From an uncultured Nesterenkonia sp. (lineage in GTDB: Bacteria; Actinomycetota; Actinomycetes; Actinomycetales; Micrococcaceae), in assembly GCA_946222885.1 (NCBI GenBank), contig CAMIAK010000001.1, forward strand, positions 124,001 to 188,000: a stretch of 64,000 nucleotides of DNA, written 5' to 3'. A program made the position numbers and the translations under genes. The notes below the pieces were generated by a model. It was not told the DNA's origin. It saw nothing but the letters and a program-made list of their open reading frames with translations, and did not search any database. This document shows positions 1-11,803 of the stretch, in pieces (the stretch's first letter is position 1; the number at the start of each line of letters is the position of its first letter).

Positions 1-927
1 CAGCGGGGCGCCGAAGTCGTCCGGGACGTCCTCGAGCAGCTCCGGGTAGAACCGGTCGTGCATGATCCCCAGCCCCAGCAGCGCCATATGGATGCGCAGC
101 TGGTGGGTCTTGCCGGTGTGCGGGGTCAGCCGGAAGCGCCCGACGCCGGCCCCCGCCGCATTGCTTCTGGCTTCCAGCAGCTCCACGAAGGAGGAGGAGT
201 TGGCGCCGGGGATCGGCTCGGTGCGCCGCCGCCCCTTCTTCGGCGCCCTCCGGTCATGGGGACGCCGTCCGGAGTCGGCGACGTCGTAGGCCACCTGCTC
301 GGAGACCACCACGCCCTTGGTCTTGTGGATGCGGCTGCGCACGCTCAGCGGGAAGCGGGCGGCCAGCGTCTGAGGATCCGTTCCGGCCGGCAGCGCGCTG
401 ACGCATTCATAGGACTTGGAGACCGCCCGGTCCTCGAAGAGCAGCTGGTAGGCCCCCCGGGTGGCCGGCTCCTTGGAGAGCAGTACGACGCCGGCGGTCC
501 CACGGTCCAGCCGGTGGATGGGGACCAGGTCCGGCAGGTCCAGCCGGTTGCGCAGCCGGACCAGCAGCGACTCCTGCACGTACCTCCCGGCGGGGGTGGT
601 CGGCAGGAAGTGGGGCTTGTCCACGGCGATCAGGTGGTCATCCTCATGGATGATCTCCTCGGTGACCGGCAGCGGGGTCTCCTCCCCGGCGGAGCGGTAG
701 TACCAGAGGAACTCCACCGCGCCCAGGGGCGTGGAGGTGCTCAGCGGTGCGCCGTCGGCGTCGACGACCTCGCCCTGCCGGAAGCGCTCGGTGATGCCGC
801 CGTGGTCGATGTGCCCGAACCTCTCCAGGACATAGTCGTGCACCGTCTCCCAGGGCCCGGCCAGGGGCAGGCGCAGACGGGTGGCGTTGACCCCGTTGCG
901 CACCGGGAGGGGAGATCGCTGAGACAT
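1..927 (-). CDS. RluA-family RNA pseudouridine synthase (C-terminus cut by window edge)
   Basis: The 309 visible residues read MSQRSPLPVRNGVNATR at the start and hold the RluA-family catalytic signature HRLDRGTAG near residues 136-144, whose Asp attacks the target uridine. The stretch TPHTGKTHQLRIHMALLG is the conserved second motif of the family. The first 90 residues look like the S4-like or linker region common in actinobacterial members. The enzyme converts specific uridines in rRNA or tRNA to pseudouridine; the exact target cannot be read from the sequence. The ATG at 927 is the only good start. The frame stays open to base 1, so the last few residues lie outside the window. Confidence 0.88.
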   Translation of the reverse strand, partial: MSQRSPLPVRNGVNATRLRLPLAGPWETVHDYVLERFGHIDHGGITERFRQGEVVDADGAPLSTSTPLGAVEFLWYYRSAGEETPLPVTEEIIHEDDHLIAVDKPHFLPTTPAGRYVQESLLVRLRNRLDLPDLVPIHRLDRGTAGVVLLSKEPATRGAYQLLFEDRAVSKSYECVSALPAGTDPQTLAARFPLSVRSRIHKTKGVVVSEQVAYDVADSGRRPHDRRAPKKGRRRTEPIPGANSSSFVELLEARSNAAGAGVGRFRLTPHTGKTHQLRIHMALLGLGIMHDRFYPELLEDVPDDFGAPL

Positions 928-981
928 CAGCCTCAGCCTATCGGGGCAGGGACGGCCGGCAGATCCCCTCTGAGGATGACA

Positions 982-1689
982 TCAGCCCCATTCGGGGGCT
1001 TTGGCCTGGGAGGTCTGCTCGGGGAGGCCGAGGGGGTGGTTGACCTGCCAGGAGAGCCCGAACCGGTCGGTCACCCAGGCGAAGTTCTGGGCGAAGTCAT
1101 AGTCGCCGGGCTCCATGAGGTACTCGCCGCCCTCGGCCAGCCGGTCCACGATCTGGTCGAACTCGGAGGCGGAGTCCACCACCACGGCGATGGAGCTGGA
1201 CGGGGTGAAGCTGAACTGGTGCTTGACCAGGCTGTCCTGGATCATCAGCACCTGGCCGCCGATGCGCAGCTGGGCGGTGGCGACCAGGAGGGGGAGCTCC
1301 GCCGGCTCCTCGGCCTCTGCCGGGTCGTCGCCCTCTGCGGGATCTTCGAGGTCCTCGGGATGGGTCTCGGCGGTGACCGCGGGCAGCTGGATGGTCGCGT
1401 CCAGGGCCTCCTCGTCCAGCTCCTCGGAGAGATCGTCGGCGAGCTCGTCCTCAGCCTCCTCTGTGAGGAGCTCCTCGGGCTCGTCCTCTTCCGCCGGGCT
1501 CTCCTGCTCGGAAAGCTCCTGCTCCTCAGGCGCCTCGTCGCCGGCCTCCTCGGCGGGGACGAAGATCTCTGTGCCCTCGGGGTGGTGCTGGATCTCCAGG
1601 AGCTCCGCGTCCGGGAAGGTCTCCAGGTAATGATCGATCGCTTCCTGGGCACGGCCCTGGAACATCAGGAACGGAAGGCAAAGAGTCAT
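982..1689 (-). CDS. VOC-superfamily protein (PhnB / 3-dmu-9_3-mt type) with a long acidic insert
   Basis: The 235-residue protein opens with LCLPFLMFQGRAQEAIDHY, typical of the PhnB-like vicinal-oxygen-chelate fold. It ends with DFAQNFAWVTDRFGLSWQV, the conserved C-terminal half of that fold. Between them, roughly residues 47-128, lies a Glu/Asp/Pro-rich stretch with almost no hydrophobic residues, where relatives normally have only a short loop. Family members are about 140-160 residues, so the insert explains the extra length. VOC proteins of this branch are mostly uncharacterised; glyoxalase, fosfomycin-resistance and demethylase activities occur in the wider superfamily. No function is assigned. 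It stands between the pseudouridine synthase and lhr on the same strand. Confidence 0.8.
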   Translation of the reverse strand: MTLCLPFLMFQGRAQEAIDHYLETFPDAELLEIQHHPEGTEIFVPAEEAGDEAPEEQELSEQESPAEEDEPEELLTEEAEDELADDLSEELDEEALDATIQLPAVTAETHPEDLEDPAEGDDPAEAEEPAELPLLVATAQLRIGGQVLMIQDSLVKHQFSFTPSSSIAVVVDSASEFDQIVDRLAEGGEYLMEPGDYDFAQNFAWVTDRFGLSWQVNHPLGLPEQTSQAKAPEWG

Positions 1690-1728
1690 GGGATCAGGGT
1701 AGCTTGAATTCGGCCCTGAGAGGCGTCG

Positions 1729-4700
1729 CTAAGCGGAGAACCGCAGGCCGGAGGGGGAAGAACGGAAGCCGGCGGCCCGCAGCGACTCTCCGAAGCGGTG
1801 CTCCAGGATGCGCTGCCCGTTGACCTTCTCCACGGCGATGCGCCCGGTCTTCGCCGCCTGCAGCCGCCGGGACAGTGCGACGGCGGCTACATCCATGAGC
1901 TCCTCGTCCTCGGTGAACAGCAGCAGGGTCCGCCCGCCGCGCTCCATATAGAGCACCAGCTCACCGGCGCAGAGCACGACGACGGCCCCCGCCTTCCGTC
2001 CGGGCCGTGCTGCGGTCCTCTCCGCATCGTCCTCCCCGGGCAGGGCGGGCCAGTCCAGGGCGGCGCCGTAGGCATTGGCGGGGTCGGCCGCGGCCAGGGT
2101 CACCGGAACGGCGGGGCCGGGATCTTCGGATGCTGCTCCCGCGGGGGACGCTCCGCCGGGGCGCACCTGACCGGTCCGTGCTTTCCCGGCCCGCTCCTGG
2201 CCGGCGTCCTCGAGCTGTTCGGCGATCGCGCGGAGCCGGTCCACCGTCGTGGAGCTGGTGAACTGGGCCGCGCCGAGCTGTTCGATGAAGTGCCCGCGCC
2301 GGATCTGCCCCGATTCCTCTGCGGCGGAGAGCACCTTGTAGACCGCGGCGAAGCCCCCGGCCAGAGGGCCCTCATCCGCGGGCCGGCCAGCCCGGCCGGT
2401 GCGCTGCTCGCTGATGACCGATCCCCGGGTCACCACTCCGTAGCGGTCCAGCAGGATCTCCGCCTGGGTGTGCGCGGCGGCGGTGGGGGAGACATCTGCC
2501 GCGGGAGGCAGCGACCAGCGGCCCCCGACGCCGAGGGCGGCCCCGGTCTCCGGGGCCGCTGACCCTGCGCCCAGCCGTCCGCGATGGGCCTGGACCGACT
2601 GCCGCAGCGCCGTCCGCCGGGAGGCGTGCCGGCTCTGGGACGGACGCGGCTTCTGACGGTGCGCGGTGCTGCCCGAGGTCAGGAAGCTGCGCAGCGGGGC
2701 GAAGCTGTCCGGGACGATCCGTCCCTCCCAGAACAGCTCCCAGAGGGCGTCGGCGGTCTTCTGCGGGGAGGTGGTCGCGCCCTCGCGGACCAGCTGGTCA
2801 TGCAGGGCGTCGGCGAACCAGGCGCCGCCCCGGGCGAGCGTGGCCAGGATGCCGGCCCGCAGCGAGCTCTCCTCCTCGTCCGGGAGCTGGGCCGGAAGGA
2901 GCGTCTCCGCGTCCTCCCGCGGTGCGAACGCCACCCAGCCGTCGTGCCCGCTGAGCGAACCCCGGCCGAGGGCGACCACCTCCCCGGAGGTCAGCAGCTC
3001 GTCCAGCATGCCCGGACGGTATCCGGGCAGCCGGGCGGGGAGGATGAACAACTCCCAGGCGCTGGCCGGCGCCGCCGCCCCGGAGAGCTGGGAGAGCACC
3101 GCGCTGAGTTCGGAGCGGTCATCGTCCTGCGCGGCGGCAGGGACGGCACTGGAGACTCCCTGCCATTCCAGCAGGAACTGGGCATAGGCGCGGGTGGGGA
3201 CCGGCTCCACCTCGGCGCGCAGCGCGGCCAGGGAGCGGCGCCGGATCCGCCGCAGCATCCCGGTCTCGCACCATTCGGTCTCCTCGCCCGGCGGGAGACC
3301 CTCGGGGCGGAAGAGCCCCTCCACCACTCGGTGCTCCTCGGCCATCCGGCGCAGCACGGCCTCCACGACGGCGCGGCCCAGGCCCAGCGCCTCCGCAGCC
3401 CCGCCTGCGGTGAAGGGGCCATGGGTGCGGGCATACCGCCCGATGAGGTCCCCCAGCGGATCCTCCACCGGGTCCAGGAAGGTCTGCGGGATGCCAGGGG
3501 GCAGCGGTGTCCCGAGTCCGTCGCGCAGCCGGGAGGCATCCTCTGCCGAAGCATAGGCCTCCGTGCCCTGCCAGCTCACCCGGAAGGCGCGCTGGGAGGA
3601 GACCAGCTCGTCGGCCCAGTCCCGGGCCTCCCCGGCAGAGGCGTGCTGGTCCGTCTCCTCCGGGACCGTCTCCTCGTCCTGCTGTTCCTCAGCAGCCCGC
3701 TCCGCAGGTGCCCGGCCGGCGTCGTGCGCTGTCTCCGAGCTGTGCTGAGGCTGCAGCCGCCGCGCCATCTCCTCCGCGCTGAGCGGCCCCAGCAGCCGCA
3801 GCAGGTCCGCCACGGACTCCGGCCCGCGCTCCCGGCCCTGGGCGTCCGGGCCGGCGGGCAGCCGCCGGGAGGGGGTGAGCCGCTGGGCGTGGGCCTCGGC
3901 CTCGTCGATGATCCGCTGGTCCAGGAATTCGCGCAGCTCCACACGGCCCAGCAGCTCGCCCAGCAGCTCCGGGTCCACCGAGAGCGCGGCGGCCCGGCGT
4001 TCGGCCAGCGGGGAGTCGCCCTCGTAGAGGTACTGGGCGATATAGCCGAACAGGATGGACTGCGCGAAGGGGGAGGGCCGGTGGGTGGTCGCCTCCACCA
4101 TCCTCACCCGGCGCTGGGCGATCCCACGGGTCAGCTCCAGCAGCGCGTCCATGTCATAGACGTCCTGGAGGACCTCTCGCATGGTCTCCATGATCATCGG
4201 GAAGTCGGGGTAGCCGGCGGCGACCTCCAGCAGCTGGGAGGAGCGCTGCCGCTGCTGCCACAGCGGGGTGCGCTGACCCGGGTTCTGCCGGGGCAGCAGA
4301 AGCGCCCGGGCGGAGGCCTCCCGGAACCGTCCGGCGAACAGTGCGGAGGCGCTCACCTGGGCGGTGACCAGCTCCTCCAGCTCCTCGGGGTCGAACCGGA
4401 ACAGCTCCGCACCCGGAGGCTCCTCATCCATCATCGGCACCCGCAGCACGATCCCGTCGTCGCTGGCCAGCGCAGCGCCGTCGAGCCCGTAGCGCTCATG
4501 CAGGCGCTCGCCGACGGCCAGCGCCCAGGGCGCATGGACCTGCAGGCCGTAGGGGGAGTGCAGGATGATCCGCCAGTCGCCCAGCTCGTCCCGCGTGCGC
4601 TCCACCACCAGGGTCCGGTCGGTGGGCAGGGCGCCGGCGGCCTCCTGCTGCTCGGCCAGATAGCGCAGCAGGTTCTCCCGCGCCCAGGTGTCCATGCCCA

Positions 4701-6663
4701 GGCGCTGCAGCCGCTGCTCGGTCTGCTCCTCCTGCCCGCCCGCGTGGACCTCACGGACGAACTCGCCCAGCGCCCGCCCCAGCTCCGCGGGCCGCCCGAT
4801 GCCGTCCCCGCGCCAGAACGGCAGGGAGGCCGGATGGCCCGGCGCGGGGGAGACCAGGACCCGGTCGAAGGTGATCTCCTCGATCCGCCAGCTGCTCGCT
4901 CCCAGGGCGAAGACGTCGCCCACCCGGGACTCATAGACCATCTCCTCGTCCAGCTCGCCCACCCTCCGGCCGCCGGTGCGCGCAGACCCGGCGACGGCGG
5001 CGGTCTCCGCCTGGTCGGAGCTCACCAGATAGACGCCGAAGAGGCCGCGGTCCGGGATCGTCCCGCCGGAGGTGACCGCCAGCCGCTGGGCGCCCGGGCG
5101 GCCGGTGAGGGTGCCGGCGTCGCGGTCCCAGACGATGCGCGGCCGCAGATCGGCGAACCGGTCCGAGGGGTACTTCCCTGCCAGCAGATCCAGCACGGCC
5201 TCATAGGCAGAGCGCGGCAGCGAGGCGAAGGGCGCGGAGCGGCGGAGGGTCTCGAACCACTCCTCCACGTCCAGGGCCTCCAGCGCAGAGGCGGCGATGG
5301 TCTGCTGAGCCAGGATGTCCAGCGGGTTCTTCGGGATGTGCAGCGCCTCGATCTGCCCGGCCAGCATGCGCTCCACGACGACGGCGGTGCTCACCAGGTC
5401 CCCGCGGTGCTTGGGGAAGAACCATCCCACCGAGACCTCGCCCACCTGGTGCCCGGCGCGGCCGATCCGCTGCAGCCCGGCCGAGACCGCATGCGGGGCC
5501 TCCACCTGGATCACCAGGTCCACCGCCCCCATGTCGATCCCCAGCTCCAGGGAGGAGGTGGCGACCACGCACTTCAGCCGCCCGGACTTCAGATCCTCCT
5601 CGATGAGCTTGCGCTGCTCTTTGGAGACGGATCCGTGGTGGGATTTGGCAAGGGGAGCGGAGTCGGCGTCGTCGTCGCTCTCCGGGGAATCGGCCTCGTC
5701 CGGGGTGGGGTGCCGTTCCGCCCAGATCTCATTGAGGCGGCCGGTGAGCTTCTCGGCCAGGCGGCGGGAGTTCACGAAGACGATGGTGGAGCGCCGCTCC
5801 GCGACCAGATCGACCACCTTATGTTCGACGTGGGGCCAGATGCTGGGTTGGAGAGGCTGAGAGCCGTCGCTGTTCTGGGAGACCTCCGGGGCGGAGAGGT
5901 CCTCCACCGGGACGGAGACGGTGATGTCCCATTCCTTCTGAGACTCCGGGGCCACGATCTCCACCGGCTGCCGGCCGCCCAGAAAGCGGGCCACCTCGTC
6001 CCGGGGCTCCACCGTGGCGGAGAGGCCGATCCGCTGGGCCGGGGCGTGGCCGGCGTCGTGGAGCATGGCGTCCAGCCGCTCCAGGGAGACGGCCAGATGC
6101 GCCCCGCGCTTGGTGCCGGCCAGCGCGTGGACCTCGTCCACGATGACGGTCTCCACCCCGGCGAGGGTCTCCCGGGCCTGGGAGGTCAGCATCAGGTAGA
6201 GAGACTCCGGAGTGGTGATCAGGATGTGGGGAGGCCTCCGGACCAGGTCCCGGCGCTCCTTGGAGCTGGTGTCCCCGGTGCGCACGCCCACGCTGATCTC
6301 CGGGGGCTCCGCGGGGGAGCCGGCGTCGTCGGTGATGCCGCGCTCGCCGTTGAGCCGGCGCACGGTGTGCCCGATGCCGACCAGCGGGCTGCGCAGGTTG
6401 CGTTCGATGTCCACGCCGAGCGCCTTCAGCGGGGAGATGTACAGGACCTTGGTGGTGGCGGTCTCCGGCGGGCGGCTGAAGAGCCGGTCGATGGACCAGA
6501 GGAAGGCCGAGAGCGTCTTGCCGGAGCCGGTGGGGGCGACCACCAGGGCGTTCTTCCCCCGCGAGACGGCCTCCCACGCCCCGGCCTGCGCGGCAGTGGG
6601 GGCGCCGAAGGACGCCCGGAACCACTCACGCGTCGGCTCGGAGAACTGTTCCAGTCCAGTCAC
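1729..6663 (-). CDS. lhr: Lhr-family ATP-dependent DNA helicase
   Basis: A 1644-residue superfamily 2 helicase of the Lhr type. Visible motifs, counted from the GTG at 6663, are APTGSGKT (43-50, Walker A), DEVH near 175 (Walker B), LSATV (motif III) and QRIGRAGH near 396-404 (motif VI). They are followed by the long Lhr core and C-terminal winged-helix and beta-barrel regions. Lhr proteins are 3'-5' single-strand DNA translocases linked to DNA repair, and the full-length actinobacterial form is about 1500-1650 residues. An in-frame TTG at 6762 would add 33 residues that do not resemble the family, whereas the GTG start gives the usual N-terminus (GLEQFSEPTREWF). A Ser/Asp-rich insert sits ahead of motif IV, and other low-complexity inserts lie in the C-terminal half. 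Confidence 0.95.
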   Translation of the reverse strand: MTGLEQFSEPTREWFRASFGAPTAAQAGAWEAVSRGKNALVVAPTGSGKTLSAFLWSIDRLFSRPPETATTKVLYISPLKALGVDIERNLRSPLVGIGHTVRRLNGERGITDDAGSPAEPPEISVGVRTGDTSSKERRDLVRRPPHILITTPESLYLMLTSQARETLAGVETVIVDEVHALAGTKRGAHLAVSLERLDAMLHDAGHAPAQRIGLSATVEPRDEVARFLGGRQPVEIVAPESQKEWDITVSVPVEDLSAPEVSQNSDGSQPLQPSIWPHVEHKVVDLVAERRSTIVFVNSRRLAEKLTGRLNEIWAERHPTPDEADSPESDDDADSAPLAKSHHGSVSKEQRKLIEEDLKSGRLKCVVATSSLELGIDMGAVDLVIQVEAPHAVSAGLQRIGRAGHQVGEVSVGWFFPKHRGDLVSTAVVVERMLAGQIEALHIPKNPLDILAQQTIAASALEALDVEEWFETLRRSAPFASLPRSAYEAVLDLLAGKYPSDRFADLRPRIVWDRDAGTLTGRPGAQRLAVTSGGTIPDRGLFGVYLVSSDQAETAAVAGSARTGGRRVGELDEEMVYESRVGDVFALGASSWRIEEITFDRVLVSPAPGHPASLPFWRGDGIGRPAELGRALGEFVREVHAGGQEEQTEQRLQRLGMDTWARENLLRYLAEQQEAAGALPTDRTLVVERTRDELGDWRIILHSPYGLQVHAPWALAVGERLHERYGLDGAALASDDGIVLRVPMMDEEPPGAELFRFDPEELEELVTAQVSASALFAGRFREASARALLLPRQNPGQRTPLWQQRQRSSQLLEVAAGYPDFPMIMETMREVLQDVYDMDALLELTRGIAQRRVRMVEATTHRPSPFAQSILFGYIAQYLYEGDSPLAERRAAALSVDPELLGELLGRVELREFLDQRIIDEAEAHAQRLTPSRRLPAGPDAQGRERGPESVADLLRLLGPLSAEEMARRLQPQHSSETAHDAGRAPAERAAEEQQDEETVPEETDQHASAGEARDWADELVSSQRAFRVSWQGTEAYASAEDASRLRDGLGTPLPPGIPQTFLDPVEDPLGDLIGRYARTHGPFTAGGAAEALGLGRAVVEAVLRRMAEEHRVVEGLFRPEGLPPGEETEWCETGMLRRIRRRSLAALRAEVEPVPTRAYAQFLLEWQGVSSAVPAAAQDDDRSELSAVLSQLSGAAAPASAWELFILPARLPGYRPGMLDELLTSGEVVALGRGSLSGHDGWVAFAPREDAETLLPAQLPDEEESSLRAGILATLARGGAWFADALHDQLVREGATTSPQKTADALWELFWEGRIVPDSFAPLRSFLTSGSTAHRQKPRPSQSRHASRRTALRQSVQAHRGRLGAGSAAPETGAALGVGGRWSLPPAADVSPTAAAHTQAEILLDRYGVVTRGSVISEQRTGRAGRPADEGPLAGGFAAVYKVLSAAEESGQIRRGHFIEQLGAAQFTSSTTVDRLRAIAEQLEDAGQERAGKARTGQVRPGGASPAGAASEDPGPAVPVTLAAADPANAYGAALDWPALPGEDDAERTAARPGRKAGAVVVLCAGELVLYMERGGRTLLLFTEDEELMDVAAVALSRRLQAAKTGRIAVEKVNGQRILEHRFGESLRAAGFRSSPSGLRFSA

Positions 6664-6779
6664 CCTCCCACTGTACGGTCCCTCTATAGGGAGTTGCTTG
6701 GGCGAAGACTTGCCGTCTGAGCGCTCGGATCGGCCTGAGACAGCAGTTCTTCGCCCACACAAACTGAGGTGGGATCTGC

Positions 6780-9411
<2,632 letters not shown>

Positions 9412-9432
9412 GCCGGGCCGGAGACATGAAGA

Positions 9433-9518
9433 GCCCCACGTGCACCTGCCAGAGCCCGCCTACCCTTGCTACCTTCCGGTCCTGGGGGAGTTCAGCAGGA
9501 TGACACCACACGTGGGGC
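9433..9518 (-). ncRNA. ffs: Signal recognition particle RNA, small bacterial type (4.5S)
   Basis: Read on the minus strand, the 5' end GCCCCACGTG pairs perfectly with the 3' end CACGTGGGGC. The apex carries the SRP signature: CCCCCAGGACCGGAAGG, then AGCAAGGG, in which the GGAAG tetraloop and asymmetric internal loop bind the Ffh M domain. The length, about 86 nt, fits the small actinobacterial form. A -10-like TACGAT sits at 9527-9532 just upstream. The RNA lies between gdhA and the MOSC gene, so the otherwise empty 134-base gap is explained. Confidence 0.93.
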
Positions 9519-9545
9519 CACAGACCATCGTATCCCGTGGCCCCT

Positions 9546-10418
9546 TCAGAAGGCGAACTCGTCGCCGGGGCGCATCAGTCCTCCACGCAGCACCGTGGCG
9601 AAGATCCCGAAGGAGGGCTCGCCGCGCCCGTTGAGCGGCCGGCGGAGGGCCAGGGTCTTGAGCAGGTCGCCGTCGCGCTCGCCGGTGACCGGGTTGATGT
9701 CGATCACCGCGCAGCGCGGGACGGGGCCGCCCAGCAGCAGCCGGCAGCTCCCGACGCCGGCCTGCCGGCTGTGCCCGATCTTGACCTGCCGGTCCCTCCA
9801 CCCTTCCTCAGCGAAGGGCGGGGCGTCCGAGGCGATCACGGCGGTGGGCCGGAAGCGATGCCAGAGGTCCTCCTGTGAGGTGCGGGAATGCTCCGCCAGG
9901 GCCGCCAATGAGGCCTCATACAGCAGGGTGACCTGCTCCCCGTAGACCACTTCGCCGCGCGGGGCCCGGGCCAGGAGGACCTCACGGCCCAGATGGCGGG
10001 AGAAGAGTTCGGAGACCGGTCCGGGGAGCGTCTCCACGTGCACCGGGCGGCCCCAATAGTCCACGGTGAGCGCGGCGGCCTCCTGGCTGGCGAAACCCGG
10101 CCCGGTGGAGTCCCGGCCGGCGTCGTCGCCTGTGCGGCCGGCCGGGACGGTCACCGGGGCGCCCTGCGGCGGGGTGATCTCCAGCCCCGCCGGGGTCTCC
10201 CGCGCAGTGAACCGGAGCAGGGCGGGGTTCTGCACAGTGCGCAGCACACGCCGGGTCTGCGGGTCCACCAGGCACCACCGGCGGTCGCCCACCGGGCCGT
10301 GGCCGTCCAGGGCGATCTGCTCCAGGTCCAGGTGCCGGGTGCCTTTCATGGGGGAGAGCCCCACCCGGGCCACGCGTGCCGCACCGGCCTCGGAGACGCC
10401 GGGCTCTCCGCCGCTCAT
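9546..10418 (-). CDS. MOSC domain-containing protein
   Basis: The 290-residue protein has an N-terminal MOSC beta-barrel (GLSPMKGTRHLDLEQIALD, then GPVGDRRWCLVD). The C-terminal MOSC domain includes RCAVIDINPVTGERDGDLL and a final RPGDEF. MOSC proteins bind sulfur or the molybdenum cofactor (MoCo sulfurase tail, YiiM, mARC family); the C-terminal region may carry sulfur for metal-sulfur clusters. No molybdenum-enzyme gene lies nearby. Its ATG overlaps the stop of the ecfT gene by four bases (ATGA), so it is the last gene of the biotin-uptake operon. Confidence 0.88.
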   Translation of the reverse strand: MSGGEPGVSEAGAARVARVGLSPMKGTRHLDLEQIALDGHGPVGDRRWCLVDPQTRRVLRTVQNPALLRFTARETPAGLEITPPQGAPVTVPAGRTGDDAGRDSTGPGFASQEAAALTVDYWGRPVHVETLPGPVSELFSRHLGREVLLARAPRGEVVYGEQVTLLYEASLAALAEHSRTSQEDLWHRFRPTAVIASDAPPFAEEGWRDRQVKIGHSRQAGVGSCRLLLGGPVPRCAVIDINPVTGERDGDLLKTLALRRPLNGRGEPSFGIFATVLRGGLMRPGDEFAF

Positions 10419-11065
10419 CGCTGCACCTCGTCGATGCCGCGGGCCGCGAGCGCCCGCCCGGTGTCCCGGGCGTAGTCCACCGCGCCGGTCAGCAGCGGGA
10501 CCGTCCGTGCCCGGATGCTGCGCTCCAGCCCGCGGGCCTGGGCCTGGCGCTGTGCCAGATGGGACAGGTCGGCCAGGTGAGGGATCGCCCGGAGCATGAT
10601 CAGCCCGGCCAGCGCGATGCGTCCCGGAGAGATCCCCATCAGCCGCAGCGGGGCCAGCAGTGCGCGGAAGACCCCCAGCAGCTCGTTCGGGCGGGTGGTC
10701 AGGATCAGCAGCTGGGCCCCCAGCAGGCAGGCGACGATCCGGCTGAGCACCTCTGCGGCCGCGGCGAGGTCGTTGAAGAGCAGCTGGGCGGCCAGCACCG
10801 CGGCCAGCAGCAGCCAGATCCGCCGCAGCAGCCGCAGCACGGACAGCGGGGAGATCCCTGCCGCGGCCGCGAGCACCAGCACCCCGACGCCGGCCCCGAG
10901 GCTCAGCGTCGGGTCGCGCACCAGCAGCACGGCCAGGGTGACCGCGGCGAGCCCCAGTACCTTGGACCAGGCGGGGGCGCGATGCAGGAATCCGTTCCCG
11001 GGTGCGGTGCGGCCGAAGACCTGGTCGCGGGGGCGCAGCGGACGGGGCCGGCGTCGCCGTGTCAT
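10415..11065 (-). CDS. bioN: Energy-coupling factor transmembrane protein EcfT (BioN-like)
   Basis: The 216-residue membrane protein has several hydrophobic helices (KVLGLAAVTLAVLLV; LLLAAVLAAQLLF; LAGLIMLRAIPHLADL). It also has the EcfT C-terminal coupling helix with AQRQAQARGLERS, which carries the conserved A-R-G signature that contacts the ATPase. EcfT links the substrate-binding S component BioY to the ATPase. The ATG at 11065 gives the expected length; in-frame sequence further upstream lies inside the ATPase gene. It follows ecfA by 13 bases and overlaps the MOSC gene by four. Confidence 0.9.
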   Translation of the reverse strand: MTRRRRPRPLRPRDQVFGRTAPGNGFLHRAPAWSKVLGLAAVTLAVLLVRDPTLSLGAGVGVLVLAAAAGISPLSVLRLLRRIWLLLAAVLAAQLLFNDLAAAAEVLSRIVACLLGAQLLILTTRPNELLGVFRALLAPLRLMGISPGRIALAGLIMLRAIPHLADLSHLAQRQAQARGLERSIRARTVPLLTGAVDYARDTGRALAARGIDEVQR

Positions 11066-11078
11066 GGGAGTCCGTCCT

Positions 11079-11795
11079 TCATGCATGCTCCTGCGCCCGC
11101 CGGGCGGAGAGCTCGCGGTACTGTGCGATGACTCCGGCCGGTGCGCCGTCGGCCCGGATGCCGCCGCGCTCCACCAGCAGGCAGCGGTCGGCATCGGCCG
11201 CCAGCTCCAGGTCATGGGTGGCGGTGATGATCCGGATGCCCTTCTCCCGGGCCAGGGACTGGACGATCCGGGAGAAGCGCTGCGCGTTCACCAGGTCCAG
11301 CAGGGTGGTGGGCTCGTCCAGCACCAGGACCTCGGGCTCGAGCACCAGGACGGTGGCCAGGGCGACCAGCTGCTGCTGACCGCCGGAGAGCTCATGGGAG
11401 CTGCGCACGGCCAGCTCCGCGATGCCCAGCTCCTCCAGGCAGGCCGCGGCCCGCCGGCGTCGTGCGCTGCGGTCCTTCACCGTGCGCTGCAGGGAGAGCT
11501 CCACGTCCTCCTGAGGGGTGGGCATCACCAGCTGGGCGGCCGGATTGGAGAAGACGAACCCCACCCGCCGGCGGACCTCGCGGCCGTCCTCGATGGTGTC
11601 CAGGCCGTGGACGCCCACATAGCCCTCCGTGGGCTCCACCAGGCCGTCGATCAGCTGCAGGAGGGTGGACTTCCCGCCGCCGTTGGGGCCGATCACGCTG
11701 ATCCGCCGCTCCTCCAGGGTCAGCGAGGGCACGGCGAGGAGCTCGCGCTCGCCGGCCAGCACGCGGACGGCGTCGAAGGTGATGGAGGAGGACAT
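11079..11795 (-). CDS. bioM: Energy-coupling factor ATPase EcfA (BioM-like)
   Basis: The 238-residue ABC ATPase has Walker A GPNGGGKST (36-44), the ECF-type Q-loop region GFVFSNPAAQLVMPT, signature LSGGQQQ near 134 and Walker B VLVLDEP near 156, followed by the H-loop TATHDLE. It powers vitamin uptake with EcfT and BioY. A single ATPase gene is typical of the dedicated BioMNY systems; group II ECF modules usually have two. The ATG at 11795 comes 8 bases after the bioY stop. Confidence 0.92.
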   Translation of the reverse strand: MSSSITFDAVRVLAGERELLAVPSLTLEERRISVIGPNGGGKSTLLQLIDGLVEPTEGYVGVHGLDTIEDGREVRRRVGFVFSNPAAQLVMPTPQEDVELSLQRTVKDRSARRRRAAACLEELGIAELAVRSSHELSGGQQQLVALATVLVLEPEVLVLDEPTTLLDLVNAQRFSRIVQSLAREKGIRIITATHDLELAADADRCLLVERGGIRADGAPAGVIAQYRELSARRAQEHA

Positions 11796-11803
11796 CGGCA
11801 GGG

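Noticed and set aside
58..1707. Plus-strand 549-codon open frame
   Set aside because: It runs antisense to the pseudouridine synthase and VOC genes, with no recognisable domain and Gly/Arg/Val-rich composition typical of GC-rich shadow frames.
2584..6720. Plus-strand 1378-codon open frame
   Set aside because: Antisense to lhr, whose helicase motifs are clear. The product is low-complexity and matches nothing known to me.
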